From the NCBI GenBank assembly GCA_003118195.1, contig BEXV01000603.1, positions 45,584-109,583 of the forward strand: a stretch of DNA of 64,000 nucleotides, given 5' to 3'. This document shows positions 41,473-53,102 of the stretch, one piece after another; position 1 is the stretch's first letter, and each line of letters starts with the position of its first letter. The stretch comes from Hemicentrotus pulcherrimus. Its lineage: Eukaryota > Echinodermata > Echinoidea > Camarodonta > Strongylocentrotidae. Both the position numbers and the translations under genes were made by a program. Below the pieces are notes generated by a model. It did not search any database and was not told the origin of the DNA. It saw only the letters and a program-made list of their open reading frames with translations.

Positions 41473-42154
41473 CGTTATCTAATTATAACAATTATTTCGT
41501 TTTACATATCATTGTATAATTCACTGTTTATTTATTGTTATTTTTATGTATGTGGACCCCTTTGAAAATCAGCTGTGAGAGGAAATAAATAAATACATAA
41601 ATAGATAAATAAATACCCTCACATTTGTATATAGAGTCTATTATCTCTCTAGGAAGAAATAGTACAGTAAACACAAAAACCTGAATGATGTTTCGGAAGC
41701 ATATTAAACTAAATTGTATCAAGAAATAGCGTTAAATTCAGGCTGCAGTCAGTATTCATAAGAAAACAGTGTTGAAGTTGTAAGTAAATTTCTATAATTA
41801 TCAATTTTTTTGAGTGCTTACCCTATATCTTAAGTAGTTCGCCGGATTTATGACCACACATGCGTGCACCATTTGCATTGGCGTGACGTCTAGAGCAGGA
41901 TTTCATCCCAGCCACAAAGCATGCCAAATCTTTTTAAAAGCTGTAAATCCAATAATCACTGAATGGCTCGTTCTTTCGGAAATTCGTGTAAAATGGAGGT
42001 ATTGGGTAACGGGACTTCGTGCTCATGGTCAAGGCCACGTTGAGTTTCAAGGGTGTTTAAAGAGCCCTTTCACCAAAGGGACCATCGCTTAAAAAAGAGG
42101 AAAGAGGATTTGTCATTTCAGATGCTCTTTAATCATAGGCGACACGTCATGAAT

Positions 42155-42325
42155 GTGGTATTTTGGCGAAGGCTTTTGACTATCGCACACAATGTCCAGG
42201 ATTCGATCCTTATTCGGTGCTTGCATCTTTGGATGAGGTGTATTGCCCACATTAAAATGCTGCCCATCTCGACCCAGGTGTATCGGCTTCGGAGCAACGT
42301 TGGGTTAATAAAACTCATAGGACCC
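42155..42325 (+). mobile_element. tRNA-headed SINE, family 2 (degraded)
   Basis: GGCGAAGGCTTTTGACTATC leads to GTCCAGGATTCGATCCTTA, a B-box-like core. TTCGGTGCTTGCATC, TTTGGATGAGGTGT and CGACCCAGGTGTAT follow. The CTTGGATGAGGTGT and CAGGTGTATT blocks match the copy at 53834. Confidence 0.7.
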
Positions 42326-43421
42326 ACAGGAAAACATAGGATTACCTTGGACGTCTCTTCCTTTGGGTAGAGAAGACCAAATTGTAAAATCATTAATAAT
42401 TATGATATTACCCAGTGAAATGTATTCCTTCTGTACATAAATAAATGCCACCTAAAGAGGAATGTCGTATACATAATAAGATAGAGTTCGCGTACGCCTC
42501 CTGTGCATTTATGTATAATAAGCTGGTTTGCCTCTTTTTAAATCCCTCCCTTGCTATATATTTCGTGCTACGTCATCTCAAGACAAGGGGTCTGAGGGGT
42601 CGAGCATCCCATTTTTTATTAACAAGTGGATTGGGGCTCATGCATAATATACCCCGCGGCGTTGGGCACTTTGCTAGTTTCCCAATTGCCGCAGTGAAAA
42701 TAAATGTCCATGAATTAGAAGAAAAAAATGCAAGAACATTAACCAAATGTAATCTCGTAAAACTACATTATAATGACGATTCACCATTGAGGGTTTGGAG
42801 ACATTATGCAAATTCACCATTAGGCATAATCACATTGATTTGAAATTGCAATAGTGTTGAAAGCAATGTATTCGACGAATTGAAAACAGAAAAGCATTTG
42901 GAAACCCTTACCATATCGACATCTATGCACAAAATAAAGCCTCGTTCTGATATAACGCGAAAAACAGCGGCGGTTTTTGTCTTCTTGGTAATGACATGAA
43001 ATTTGACACGCTTCACATTTTCTATAGGTGAAACTTGCGAAGGACCGTTTGCCGTACACAGTCACTCTCTATTTGATATAGATAAAGAAAACCGCGGTTT
43101 TATTATTACATGTTTTGGGCGGTTTGCCTCATCATAGGTACTGGATGCTATGTCAGTGTTTGTTTCTCTTCCTTACAAGTGTGTTACGTGTCCTACAAAC
43201 GAGATAGATCTACTGTCGTATCCACCAATGAACACGGTCGACTGGAAAGGGGGTTGCTTGAGCCATATCAACTCCTCCCCCTCCTCTTGTTTGGAGGCCT
43301 TGGAACAAATAAAACAACACAAACCAACCAACCAACAACACGTTTATAGTAAACAAGCTACACAACAATGCATCTGAAGATTTAATTCCTCCTCCCTCTT
43401 TGAGTGCCCCCCCCCCCCCCC

Positions 43422-43789
43422 NNNNNNNNNNNNNNNNNNNNNNNNNNNNNNNNNNNNNNNNNNNNNNNNNNNNNNNNNNNNNNNNNNNNNNNNNNNNNNN
43501 NNNNNNNNNNNNNNNNNNNNNNNNNNNNNNNNNNNNNNNNNNNNNNNNNNNNNNNNNNNNNNNNNNNNNNNNNNNNNNNNNNNNNNNNNNNNNNNNNNNN
43601 NNNNNNNNNNNNNNNNNNNNNNNNNNNNNNNNNNNNNNNNNNNNNNNNNNNNNNNNNNNNNNNNNNNNNNNNNNNNNNNNNNNNNNNNNNNNNNNNNNNN
43701 NNNNNNNNNNNNNNNNNNNNNNNNNNNNNNNNNNNNNNNNNNNNNNNNNNNNNNNNNNNNNNNNNNNNNNNNNNNNNNNNNNNNNNNNN
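43422..43789. other. assembly gap (368 N) between a C-run and a G-run
   Basis: The left edge is a C15 tract and the right edge is CG13, so the gap begins and ends in G/C homopolymer. Reading frames crossing it (poly-Pro, poly-Gly) are artefacts. Confidence 0.98.
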
Positions 43790-43921
43790 CGGGGGGGGGG
43801 GGGTCTTACATGCACTTGTAATGCTCGTGGGCTTGCAAATGACAATTGAAAGTAAAATTCTCTTTTCTTTTTTTCAAACTCGGAAAATGAAAAAAATAAT
43901 AATCCTGAAAATCAATATTTA

Positions 43922-44285
43922 AGAAACTAATGCAATAGCCGAGGCTTCTCTGTGCCATTGTATATGTTTATGAAGCTTAAGGCTTATATAAATAAATAAC
44001 AAATCGTTCAAGACAGTGTTGCAATTTGGTAGACGCATGGGAGGCGATGTATCTTTAGCACGGAGTGATATCCTTTCCCATAAAACAGTGCCTGAACCTG
44101 AAATCAACATTTAATTAACCGATTTATTAGCCTAGGGTTCTCTGTGTCATTTTATAAGGTTAATGAAACGTTTGCTCATATGGATCAAACTAGTTCCAAG
44201 TGTTGAATTTCGGTAGACAGGGGTTTTGCAGAGGATCTTTAGGACGGAGTATTTCCATTCTCGTTTAACAGAATCAGACTGTAAT
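43922..44285. repeat. tandem dimer, about 185-bp period
   Basis: Copy 1 is near 43922-44105 and copy 2 near 44120-44285. Shared landmarks are TTAGCC or ATAGCC, TTCTCTGTGYCATT, AATTTCGGTAGACAGG or AATTTGGTAGACGCAT, ATCTTTAGNACGGAGT and a terminal CAGTGCCTG or CAGAATCAG. Confidence 0.7.
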
Positions 44286-45220
44286 GCCTTTTTGTACATG
44301 AGACGTCATTCCGTTATGTTGTTAATTGTTATTGTTAATATCTACGCTATCAAGTCTACTATAAAAGCATTTTGTGCATGACCCAGTAACTCAAAGTAAT
44401 GCTGCGATAACCAATTCGCATTCACTTTGCCTATGACGTCACTTTGACACAGGCCTTAATTTGCAAATGATACTTAGTGCACAACTGGCACAAGCTGGTT
44501 TGGCGCAAGGATGCGTTCAAAATCAAGTGTTTTCGGAGATAATGAAAACTGTTTTCACCCACCGTTTTAAGACGCCCGGAGAATTCGAGTGCTCTATAGT
44601 CCACCGTCTCCGGTTTAAAAGTCATATCGTATTACCTACTCTAAATTTCCGCCGTGTCCTCCAACATACCGAATCTCATTAAAAAAAGACCCGTACTCAG
44701 TCGTTCATTGACTCATACTGACTGTAAATAGACTGTGTTTGTGTTAGACCGATTTATTCATATTCTAAACTGACTTTCAAACCTGCGGCTACTTGGTGCT
44801 TATCTGAAGGTGCTGGCATTGAAATGATTTTTCGAGGAGATAATATCTCACAGAATAGTCTTGTTTGTCGATTTTAGAGTCCCGATTATAAACAGCTTCC
44901 TGTCTTGCCGGAATCGACATTGCCAGAACCCCTGTCGGTATGGAGTGACATGACCCAGGAAACAAATGCTTGAGGCCGCAGTATTGTTTTGAATTCTTTC
45001 GAAAGGCAAACCAATGATTTTCATCCTTGATTCAAGTTTAGATAATGCCTCTAAATTTAGCGTCATTTTCAATTTGTAATTGTACTTACGACGTCTTCTA
45101 AAGATTCAAATAGCTGTGAAATGACGTGCGGTGTGAACAGAAAACCCCCGCAGATTAAAAGGGGTCACAAATAATACCAACATTATGCCATTTTCAGATA
45201 TACTAATGAGCAAACCATTA

Positions 45221-45723
45221 AAGCCACCATCATACTGAACTAGTTCTCAATACGTTCTGGAAAATGTCGCCAAACGGGCCCAAAATGTGTGCGAACAGAG
45301 TTGAACGTAGCAGCAACTGATTACGACCTGTTTAAAAACTGCATGGACGGGTTCAAACTGGCTGTACGGGAAAATGCTCTAGAACTTTGAGCCTGTTAAA
45401 AATTTTCCCCGTCCTGCAATTAGACGGAGTGACAACGTACTTAACACGAGGAGGACGTACTACAAACGGACTGATTGCCGTACTATAAACGGAATTGCCG
45501 TTCTTCGATCCTACTTGGAATGTGTTACAACGTGCTGTGATCGAGCATCAATTAGCAACAGCTAAGCCCCATCACACCAAACTAGTTTAAAAAACGAATA
45601 ATGGTCCGGGTAGAATGTGTAGATAATGACTATAATACGGTCGTATTCTACCATTACCCGTTTTACGATTTTCTAGGACGGTTCCAAAACATAGTGAGAA
45701 CTAATTTGGTGTGATGGGGGCTT
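45221..45723. mobile_element. TIR element with an inner copy of its left end
   Basis: The left end reads AAGCCACCATCATACTGAAC, then TAGTTCTCAATACGTTCTGG. The right end is its inverse, CCAAAACATAGTGAGAACTA, then GGTGTGATGGGGGCTT. The termini are flanked by TA on both sides (TTA before, TAT after), so a TA or degraded TTAA duplication is possible. A third end, AAGCCCCATCACACCAAACT at 45564, faces the right end and would make a 160-bp unit by itself. No reading frame of note. It is probably a MITE with a nested or internally deleted copy. Confidence 0.75.
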
Positions 45724-46052
45724 TATATTTGAATCGCACCATGTCAAATTGTGAACCCCATATTAAACGGAATATTACTTTAAGGTGTTTAGCATCAGGA
45801 AAGAAAAAAAAAATCTATTAAATACATCAAGCAGTCCTACTAGAGGATTTCCCTATTAAAAAGATGACGTAATTTGGTAATAGTGTTTTTTTCCTCTCTC
45901 AACTTAATTCCATACAGCAAGCTGAATGATATAAAGAGGCATTATTTCCGCTCTGAACGGAAAAGGATTTTCTTGTATTCCTTTAAAAAAAAAATGTACT
46001 TTCAGGCCGTATAAGGTTTACCTGTTCACATAAATTTCAAGGGCCCGCGTTC

Positions 46053-46062
46053 GGGGGGGGGG
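46053..46062 (+). repeat. G10 homopolymer
   Basis: Ten consecutive G bases after GGGCCCGCGTTC. Confidence 0.9.
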
Positions 46063-47204
46063 CTGTGAGCAGCTTCACGTATTGCATACCTCAAGGATTT
46101 CGGATTCTCAAAAGCGTAAATTTCCATCTCGCATGTTTGGATTCATCTTTCATCCCGTATCCATAAAGGCTGTGATGCAATGCGTGTATGGTTATATCCT
46201 CACTGCCGAAATGTGATTAATAAAAGTTGCCGTCTGGTACAGGTGGAATAAATAATTATGAGCTTTCCCATACTTAATTTCTGTTAGTGTTATGTGGAAA
46301 TATATTAGTAATATTGTCTAGTTTAATAAGAATAATAATGAAATGACTGAGTATTCAAAGTGTAGGCCTAAGTCATGTAAGTGATAATATGATATTCATT
46401 TCATTCCACTTGTCTGTGGAGCACCACAAACTATTATTTAAGTGGCATTCTCAGATTTTCAGTCAGATTTAATTAATTTAATCATGCTAGAAGAAATCTA
46501 AAGGCTTGTTCAAATATGATGCAGTAAACCACCTCAGAAAAAGCCGCCGTGACCTTTTTTTGCCTGTGAAAAACGTGTACGTGTACCTGTACATGAATGA
46601 TAACTGCGCGCGACAAAGGGGAACTGCACGTATTCATAGAGCTCTGTGGTGTAAGACAGAGGCACGTGAAGCATATTACACTTTACGTTGTTATAAAAAC
46701 AAATTAAAAAACCGCAGCGGTTTTGCCACGTCGTTTTTGAACGAAGCTTACTGATTCCAAACCCTAAAAAAAAAGGCGATCATTATTATGCCCAACAAAA
46801 TCAACCTCTCCAAACAACTTTTAGACGGTTTCTTTCGCAGTACTATCATGCGATCAGTAGGTGCTCATCGTTATCTGTAACAAGTGGTTTCCTCCGGCGT
46901 AATATAGGTATGAAGAGCCAATAAGTTACACGGTTCATCCAGCATATTTTGCGATAGGAGTTGTGCACGAAAGCGTAATGCCCCTTGGAATGCAGGTTAG
47001 AATAAAGACACAGTTATAGATCATGGAGCACCTGCGCCGTGATAGACAAATATTGATTGTGATATGATCACTTTTCATCTCGCACGCACGGAAGAGATGG
47101 CAAAATCAATATCCTCATAATAGATGATATCAATAGCCTTAACACAAGACAATTTTAGTAACAACAGAAATATTTTCTTGATACATGAGAATGTTTAGAA
47201 GAAG

Positions 47205-47470
47205 TTTACCTCTTTACCTTTTTTATTTCGATTTCGATTTTAAAAAATGTGTATATTGTCATCTATATGTAGCTAAGCATCATTATTCTTACATTCTACC
47301 TCCGATTTGTTTCCTTTCATTTCACAAGAATTTCCTCAAAAATAAAATGTTCACCTTTTTACCTTTTCGATTTAAACAAATTGTGTATAGTCTATTTAAT
47401 ATGAATGTAGCTATGAATCATTATTCTTTCCTTTCATCATCAAATTGTACCCTTTCATTTAGGACTATTC
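47205..47470. repeat. tandem dimer, about 140-bp period
   Basis: Both copies contain TTTACCTTTT, TCGATTT, ATTGTSTAT, ATGTAGCTA, ATCATTATTCTT and CCTTTCATTT in order. The second copy starts near 47348. Confidence 0.75.
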
Positions 47471-48152
47471 ATAATTGCCACATAATTGCCACAAGTCATT
47501 CATACCTGTCATTTGTCTTTATTTGATTTTTGTGTGTGGAGATGCACTCGCTTTTTATCCCCTAAGGTTCGTAGTATTTCTGTATAAAATATTGGACTTT
47601 TCGTTGGATTTATTGCACATGCTATGTAATATTATTTGGATATTATATTTATAACAATAATGTTAACGACGTCAACAACAACATCAATCTTTTCTTTTTG
47701 GGAACTTATGAACCCTTTCACAATATTTAATTATGAACCCTATTTCATTTTCGGAATTATATGAACTCTTTTTTATTTTTCTGAATTATAAAAACAAAAC
47801 CCAGGACCTTAGGAATTAGAAAAATTAAAAATAACCCTTTCTAAATGGACGTACTTTTGGATCATCGGAGCATCGGAATTCTAAGCCGACATATAATTCA
47901 GTAAAATGACGACATGTAACTGATATTTCCTCTGATTGCCCTCCCAGTCCCCTAATGGACGGGAGAAAAAAGCTGTTAAAATCTCGAATAAATGGGTTCT
48001 GGTTCAATATTGACACTGAACCAAATCGCTTGTAGTAGAAGTCATTAGAGACCTCTGGAAGAGGCTCGCTTCAACTGCCCCATATCTACACCACCCTCCC
48101 CCTTTCTCCTCCATGACAAAAGACTACTATAGAGTTAGGTGGATAGGTATAT

Positions 48153-48524
48153 TTAAAGGGATCGTTTAACAATGTTAAATCTGAGATTCACGGCCCTACC
48201 TGTTATCGGTGTCTATGATATGGTGTAATATTGAAGCCCTAACAAAATTGCGCTTCAAAATGATCAAGAAGTGCCTCAAAAAAGTAAAAATCTTTGAGCG
48301 ACCGGTTCTACCAAACTCGTTTTCCCCAATAGGCTGTAGTGTTATGAAAAGCGTTTGGCAAACGGTTTTCAAAATTGGTAATTCTAATCATAATTATCTT
48401 GATAATCAGAAAGGCGATCGGCTTGTAAAAGTCATGGGGTTCCTGACTGACCTAAAGGTTTATAATTATCATGGCAGCATGAGCTGTTTCAGAATCGGAG
48501 ACAAAGTTACCGGATCCCTTTTAT
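48153..48524 (+). mobile_element. TTAA-flanked non-autonomous TIR element, copy B
   Basis: This is the second copy of the 5883-6287 element, in the same orientation. The left end is TTAA then AGGGATCGTTTAAC. The right end, inverted, is TAAAAGGGATCCGGTAAC, so imperfect terminal inverted repeats are visible. The flank after the right end reads TTAT where TTAA is expected. It lies in intron 2 about 1.5 kb before the 45-nt exon. A 117-codon frame crosses it but has no recognisable domain. Confidence 0.7.
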
Positions 48525-49982
48525 GGTATTTGAATGCAAGCAACACACCTGACCTTTTCTAAAGACTAGAAGCTCTTATTCTGAACACTCAGACAGTGTT
48601 TTTTTTTTAATACAATAAGAATCATAGGGCGTTTATTCATTTTATAGATATCATTAATAAATAGGTATCCGCTTGTGACCTATGACATGACCTATGTAAT
48701 AGAGTATTGTAGAAAATCATTATAAATCTGGGAAAGATCAAGGATTTCAACGCATGACCTTGAGACCTTTTCCTGAAAATCAATGGCTGTCTCATAAATC
48801 AGTCCTTTACATCACATGCGCAATGTAAAATATACAAAAATACAAATTGTCCCAGTTTAATGGTATCGCTTTTAAATCTCTTGTCAAAACGTGTTGTTTT
48901 TTCAATGAATAAAATGGCTAAATAATGAATATACATGCCTATTATAAACTAAGCATATATATTTCTAATGAAATTGGCAGAAACATAGTATCTAAAAAAA
49001 ACTTTTCCGTCGTATGCATAGGTATCTGTCAGCCTCTCCAGATAAGTGGTAACATCTAGCTTCTCGCCAGGAGCTAAGGTAACCGTGATTTAAGAGGATA
49101 CTTGCCGGAATGTTTCCCCAAACCAATCATTTTACTTCATTGCACAAGAACATCCCTCAGACGCTTCGCGCAGCAGCGCTGTCTCTCGCTCAGAATGAGA
49201 CGTCAAACTCCACACGATGCCTGTATGCATGCAATTTAGATTTTTGCGCGGGAAATCGCCTAATAATGAAGCAGTGCGAAAGATGCTGTCGCAGTTGAAA
49301 AATTGGAACGCATCGCTCAGCAAGAGTGCATTTACTTGAGAGCCTTCTAATCTGCTGGATGTTATGAATACCTTTACAATAGGGATTCCGTGTGACAAAA
49401 AACCACCGTCTCCGCCACAAAGACACAAACAATTTAAGTGTTTTCCGATGCAAACATAATGACGAATAAGCCGTCTTGCTCATCACGTGACTATTGTGAT
49501 GAAATAATTCATCAAAGGTTCCATTTTTAGAATGACAAATGAAAACAATGAGAGACAGAGTCTTACATGACAATTTACCTTTTTGTACACTAGAAAATGT
49601 ATTTGTGTATTTTTTGTAAATATATTGAATTAAACGAAAGAGTACAACCCAATGGACCGACAATATCGGTCTTAATAGCAAGTTTTCTGAAAGTTTGTCT
49701 GTCGACTCTGGAGGCCGATGACCATCGAGGGACTTCTGACAACCTTTAACTATGAGGCATCATTAGGGTTAAAAAAAAAAAAAATTATCATACACTCAAT
49801 GTGTAGCATGTGTCCCGGATGTGCTTATTATTATTTTTTTTTTTTTTGCATCGTCATTCTTAAATGATCTTATTATGTTAAGTAATGTGTCAATTTATGG
49901 ACAGCATTGTCCATGTTTTTATTTAACAACTTCTTCAATCGTTAACAAAATGTCCCGTCATTTTTGTCATTTGTTTTTGCAG

Positions 49983-50027
49983 GACGAAAGGATGCAGACC
50001 CTGAAAGTAAATGTCTGGATGACTTTT
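49983..50027 (+). CDS. nAChR subunit, exon 3 (45 nt)
   Basis: This exon encodes 15 residues, DERMQTLKVNVWMTF, on codon boundaries at both ends. It follows GTTTTTGCAG and is followed by GTAAGT. A 45-nt exon starting D-E is a signature of nicotinic receptor genes. The tryptophan in NVW corresponds to loop D of the complementary ligand-binding face. Joined to the previous exon it continues a beta strand, and joined to the next it gives the expected W-x-D segment. DER rather than DEK or DEV recalls the alpha9/alpha10 group, a tentative placement. Confidence 0.93.
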
Positions 50028-50348
50028 GTAAGTATTACCTACTTTGCCTCTACTGCAACATTTAACCCTTTAATAAATATTTCAACCAAATGAATATGCA
50101 ACTTATACTTTGATGCATTTCCGATAAAGATTGAGGCTACCGCATTTTGATATCTTTTTAATTGTTTAAATTAAAATACTCGCCATCATCTCCATGGTTA
50201 TATGCTGTTTACTGCAGGCTTGAAGTCTGGAACCATTGATAAAGACATCCAAATAATAACATACTTTGAACTTCTCATATCCAACCTGCACATTTTGTGC
50301 ACCATTCATTGAAATTGACGTNGTCATTTTTGTCATTTGTTTTTGCAG

Positions 50349-50393
50349 GACGAAAGGATGCAGACCCTGAAAGTAAATGTCTGGATGACTTTT
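50349..50393 (+). CDS. duplicate copy of nAChR exon 3, probable assembly artefact
   Basis: The 45 coding bases and both splice sites are the same as at 49983-50027. Use of both copies would insert 15 residues twice without breaking the frame, but no receptor of this family has that. I treat this as the same exon assembled twice. If the duplication proved real, mutually exclusive or tandem exon use would be the alternatives, yet identical copies would make exclusive splicing silent. Confidence 0.85.
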
Positions 50394-50770
50394 GTAAGTA
50401 TTACCTACTTTGCCTCTACTGCAACATTTAACCCTTTAATAAATATTTCAACCAAATGAATATGCAACTTATACTTTGATGCATTTCCGATAAAGATTGA
50501 GGCTACCGCATTTTGATATCTTTTTAATTGTTTAAATTAAAATACTCGCCATCATCTCCATGGTTATATGCTGTTTACTGCAGGCTTGAAGTCTGGAACC
50601 ATTGATAAAGACATCCAAATAATAACATACTTTGAACTTCTCATATCCAACCTGCACATTTTGTGCACCATTCATTGAAATTGACGTATTCAAGAAGTTT
50701 CAATTACAGGGATTAATTAGGGTTATAAGAGGATGACGTTGATCCTAATCAAATGATTGGTTGAAAGCGT

Positions 50771-50854
50771 ACACGTGACCAGGCATTTTTTTTTGCCTAA
50801 CACGTGATTTGGATAATGACCGGTCATTTTCCAGTTCTAATGACCGGTCATTAT
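50771..50854. repeat. two small inverted repeats beside the large palindrome
   Basis: First, ACACGTGACCAGGCA faces TGCCTAACACGTGAT across a T-rich loop (about 50771-50808). Second, ATAATGACCGGTCATT at 50813 is exactly inverted as AATGACCGGTCATTAT at 50839. They adjoin the 50913-51080 palindrome and may be its subterminal parts. Confidence 0.8.
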
Positions 50855-50912
50855 CAAAGTCATGTTGTAAAACATCATGTTATAAAAGAAATACAACATA
50901 ATCTTATATTAA

Positions 50913-51080
50913 ACAAATAATACACAGCATTTTGTTCGGGCATTAGTAAAATTGCCCACACTCGGTACCTCCCAAACTGTCCAAACACCCTCGGCTCCCG
51001 CCTAGGGCGTGTTAGACTGTACCAAATGTACCTTGAGTGAGTAACTTTTACTAATGCCCTCATTGCTGTGTATTATTTGT
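50913..51080. mobile_element. 168-bp near-palindromic foldback element
   Basis: The left arm opens ACAAATAATACACAGCA and the right arm closes TGCTGTGTATTATTTGT. Further in, GGGCATTAGTAAAA faces TTTTACTAATGCCC, then GGTAC, ACTGT and ACACCCT face their complements. The centre is near 50997 (CGGCTCCCGCCT). The outer arm pairing is excellent and the inner arms carry several mismatches. It has no coding capacity and looks like a foldback MITE. Confidence 0.85.
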
Positions 51081-51112
51081 ATAATAACACTGTTTGCATC
51101 GTTGGGTTCTCG

Positions 51113-51150
51113 GAGAGTTGCAACCGCGCTAAATGCGGTTGCTACTCTCG
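51113..51150. repeat. hairpin-forming inverted repeat
   Basis: GAGAGTTGCAACCGC faces GCGGTTGCTACTCTC across a short loop. It sits just right of the 50913-51080 palindrome and may be a terminal hairpin of one larger element. Confidence 0.75.
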
Positions 51151-51324
51151 AATTATTGCATAACTATAATGGATGCCAAGTCCCCATGAAAATTACCTTA
51201 TAAATCCACTATCTACTATGCATATTCATAGTTCCAAAGTCTCTGTTTTCTTTCTATTTGCACATCCATTTGTTTTAGCTTACCTGAAGAACTTCTTCCC
51301 TTCTAATTTCTATACATTAATATT

Positions 51325-51552
51325 GATAATAATACCCAGCTTTTGTATAGCGCGAATTACAATTAAGTCTCTAAGCGCTTCCAAACTTGGAAATTATTAC
51401 CTCGGCTTAAGCTGTGCTGGGAAATTAATTCCTGCCAGGTACCAATTTACATCACATGGGTTGAGTGTGGCAAATGTAGATCAATGTCTTTACCAAACGA
51501 AGCGGCGGGACTCGAACCATGTGATCGACAGTACGGCGACGTAACCACTCGT
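51325..51552 (-). mobile_element. tRNA-headed SINE, family 1, with intact 3' tail
   Basis: On the minus strand the head starts GAGTGGTTACGTCGCCGTAC and has the B-box-like ATGGTTCGAGTCC. The body has GACATTGATCTACATTTGCC, ACCTGGCAGGAATTAATTTC and CGAGGTAATAATTTCC. The 3' end is AAGCGCTTAGAGACTTAATT, then CGCGCTATACAAAAGCTGGG, then TATTATTATC. Two GCGCT motifs 25 bp apart followed by an ATT repeat also occur at the end of the LINE at 57690-58293. Confidence 0.9.
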
Positions 51553-53102
51553 ATTAACCTCGGTTTGGGATTATTCTCTCTGTCAATGTTGGATGTGTTT
51601 ATAGAGAAGATGAGTACATGGAAACAAATAAAGATGGAACAAACGGAAAAGGGGAAAACTTGCAAGCGATGGAATTGTGTGAACTCTGCTTCTCACCCAA
51701 GAATAACCTACAAAAAGAGTATCCCTCATACGAAGTATGAAAGCTGAGCTGTGGGAAGATGCCTGTTCAATCCCATAGTATTAAAATTCACCTGTTACCA
51801 ACGTGACAGCGACACATCACTCTTGCAATTTTGCTCTTATCATTTTGTGTGCTCTTGTCGAGGCAAATCTCGTCTTTTTTCAGAAGCGCAGCTACAGAGG
51901 CAATCAGACGACACGTTACCCTAGATACTTCAGCCACGTCCAACCTTTTCGCGCTTAAGAAGAAACCAGTCGGATCGAGTAGCCAAATTTGCCTTATTGA
52001 TCCGTTATTGGAGGCGTGAAGCCTGTAAGGGATATCAAGCCTCCGGAAACATAATGGTGAAGTGCTTTTATTTTGAAGTTCATTTTTTTGTGTGGACGAG
52101 TTCCTAAGGGTCCGACATGTCTTCTTGTAACGTAAACCAAAGTATCTCGTCGGCTAATAAACAGTGGTCCAACCTTGGGGTATTTAGGGTATCATCTAAA
52201 CCCCTTTCGAAGAAAATGTATCGTGGGATAGAACGGGGAATTGTTACTGTGTCCTGGACAGAATATGTTGTCAATGTGCCATGTTCACTCGGCTCTAAAA
52301 CGCTATCCCATCACCACTTTCCTATTTGTTTACGACTTTTGTGACGAAAGCAAATATCACATACGTTTTTTGGTGCAAATATACATTTCTGAAGCATTTC
52401 CGTAATTACTATCACCCCGATGCGCATATAGATTACCCGTTCTCGCAAGGACAACCGCGTAATAACTTTTGTGGTGTATGCATTGATCTACGTTTTTGAT
52501 TGGCATTGGGTTCTTTATGAGGCAAAGGGAGCTGCAAACGTATTTCAGATCATGATTATTATTTTCTTTTTTTTTTCTTCAGTTAATTTCATAGGTGAAT
52601 GTTGTTTAATGAAAACCATTAGATTTTAAGGAAGAATTTGCATCTAAAGTAATATCATCTATTCGTTATAAATCACGACATTTTTATGGAAAAGCGATTC
52701 CTTTTCGGGAAGTTATTACCTGCAATGAGGAAAAGGTCGGAGGTAAGGTGAAGAGGTTAGGTTTTGCCCTAAAATAACAGTAAATTGCAGGTTCAACCTT
52801 ATCCTAGCATAACACTATTTTCTCGCTCTTCCTCATTAGCACATACTCTATACAAATTATACAATGAGAAAGATATGGCATAAGTCATTTTAGAAAATCA
52901 AGTAAAACTTCCTTTATAGCCACCTAACCATTGGCCGGCTGTACGCAGTAAATTGTAATGAGTAATTTTCTTTAGAACTTGATATTTTACCTATTCCATA
53001 CTAATGTTTGTCTCAACATGTCATCAGTCACATGTAATTCCCAATAGTGATAGATAATTTGTTGTTGACAGTTGACACACTGACCTCGTACTGAAAATGT
53101 TG

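Larger units (their letters stand above)
30373..49982 (+). other. nAChR intron 2 (about 19.6 kb)
   Basis: The intron runs from the GTAAGT donor to the GTTTTTGCAG acceptor. It contains no recognised exon. Contents include microsatellites, tRNA-headed SINEs at 35481 and 42155 and a SINE tail at 41389. It also holds TIR elements at 39012, 45221 and 48153, tandem dimers at 43922 and 47205, and a 368-bp gap. The last 26 bp belong to the 365-bp duplicated segment. Alternative exons cannot be excluded but none shows receptor-like sequence. Confidence 0.85.
49957..50687. repeat. 365-bp direct duplication split by one N
   Basis: Copy 1 (49957-50321) and copy 2 (50323-50687) read identically by eye and are separated by a single N at 50322. 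Each contains the acceptor, the 45-nt exon, the donor and about 290 bp of intron. Identity of intron as well as exon, and the joining N, point to two contig ends that overlap but were not merged. Confidence 0.92.

Noticed and set aside
42445..42843. 132-codon + strand frame in intron 2
   Set aside because: No recognisable motif, no splice context, and composition like the surrounding DNA.
43210..43922. Poly-Pro and poly-Gly frames around 43400-43850
   Set aside because: They consist of homopolymer plus a 368-N gap.
49190..49681. 163-codon minus-strand frame, the longest without N
   Set aside because: No domain is recognisable, other frames are open over the same bases, and a length like this is expected by chance in 64 kb on two strands.
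49983..50393. Mutually exclusive exon pair
   Set aside because: The copies are identical in exon and intron and are separated by an N, which fits an assembly error far better.
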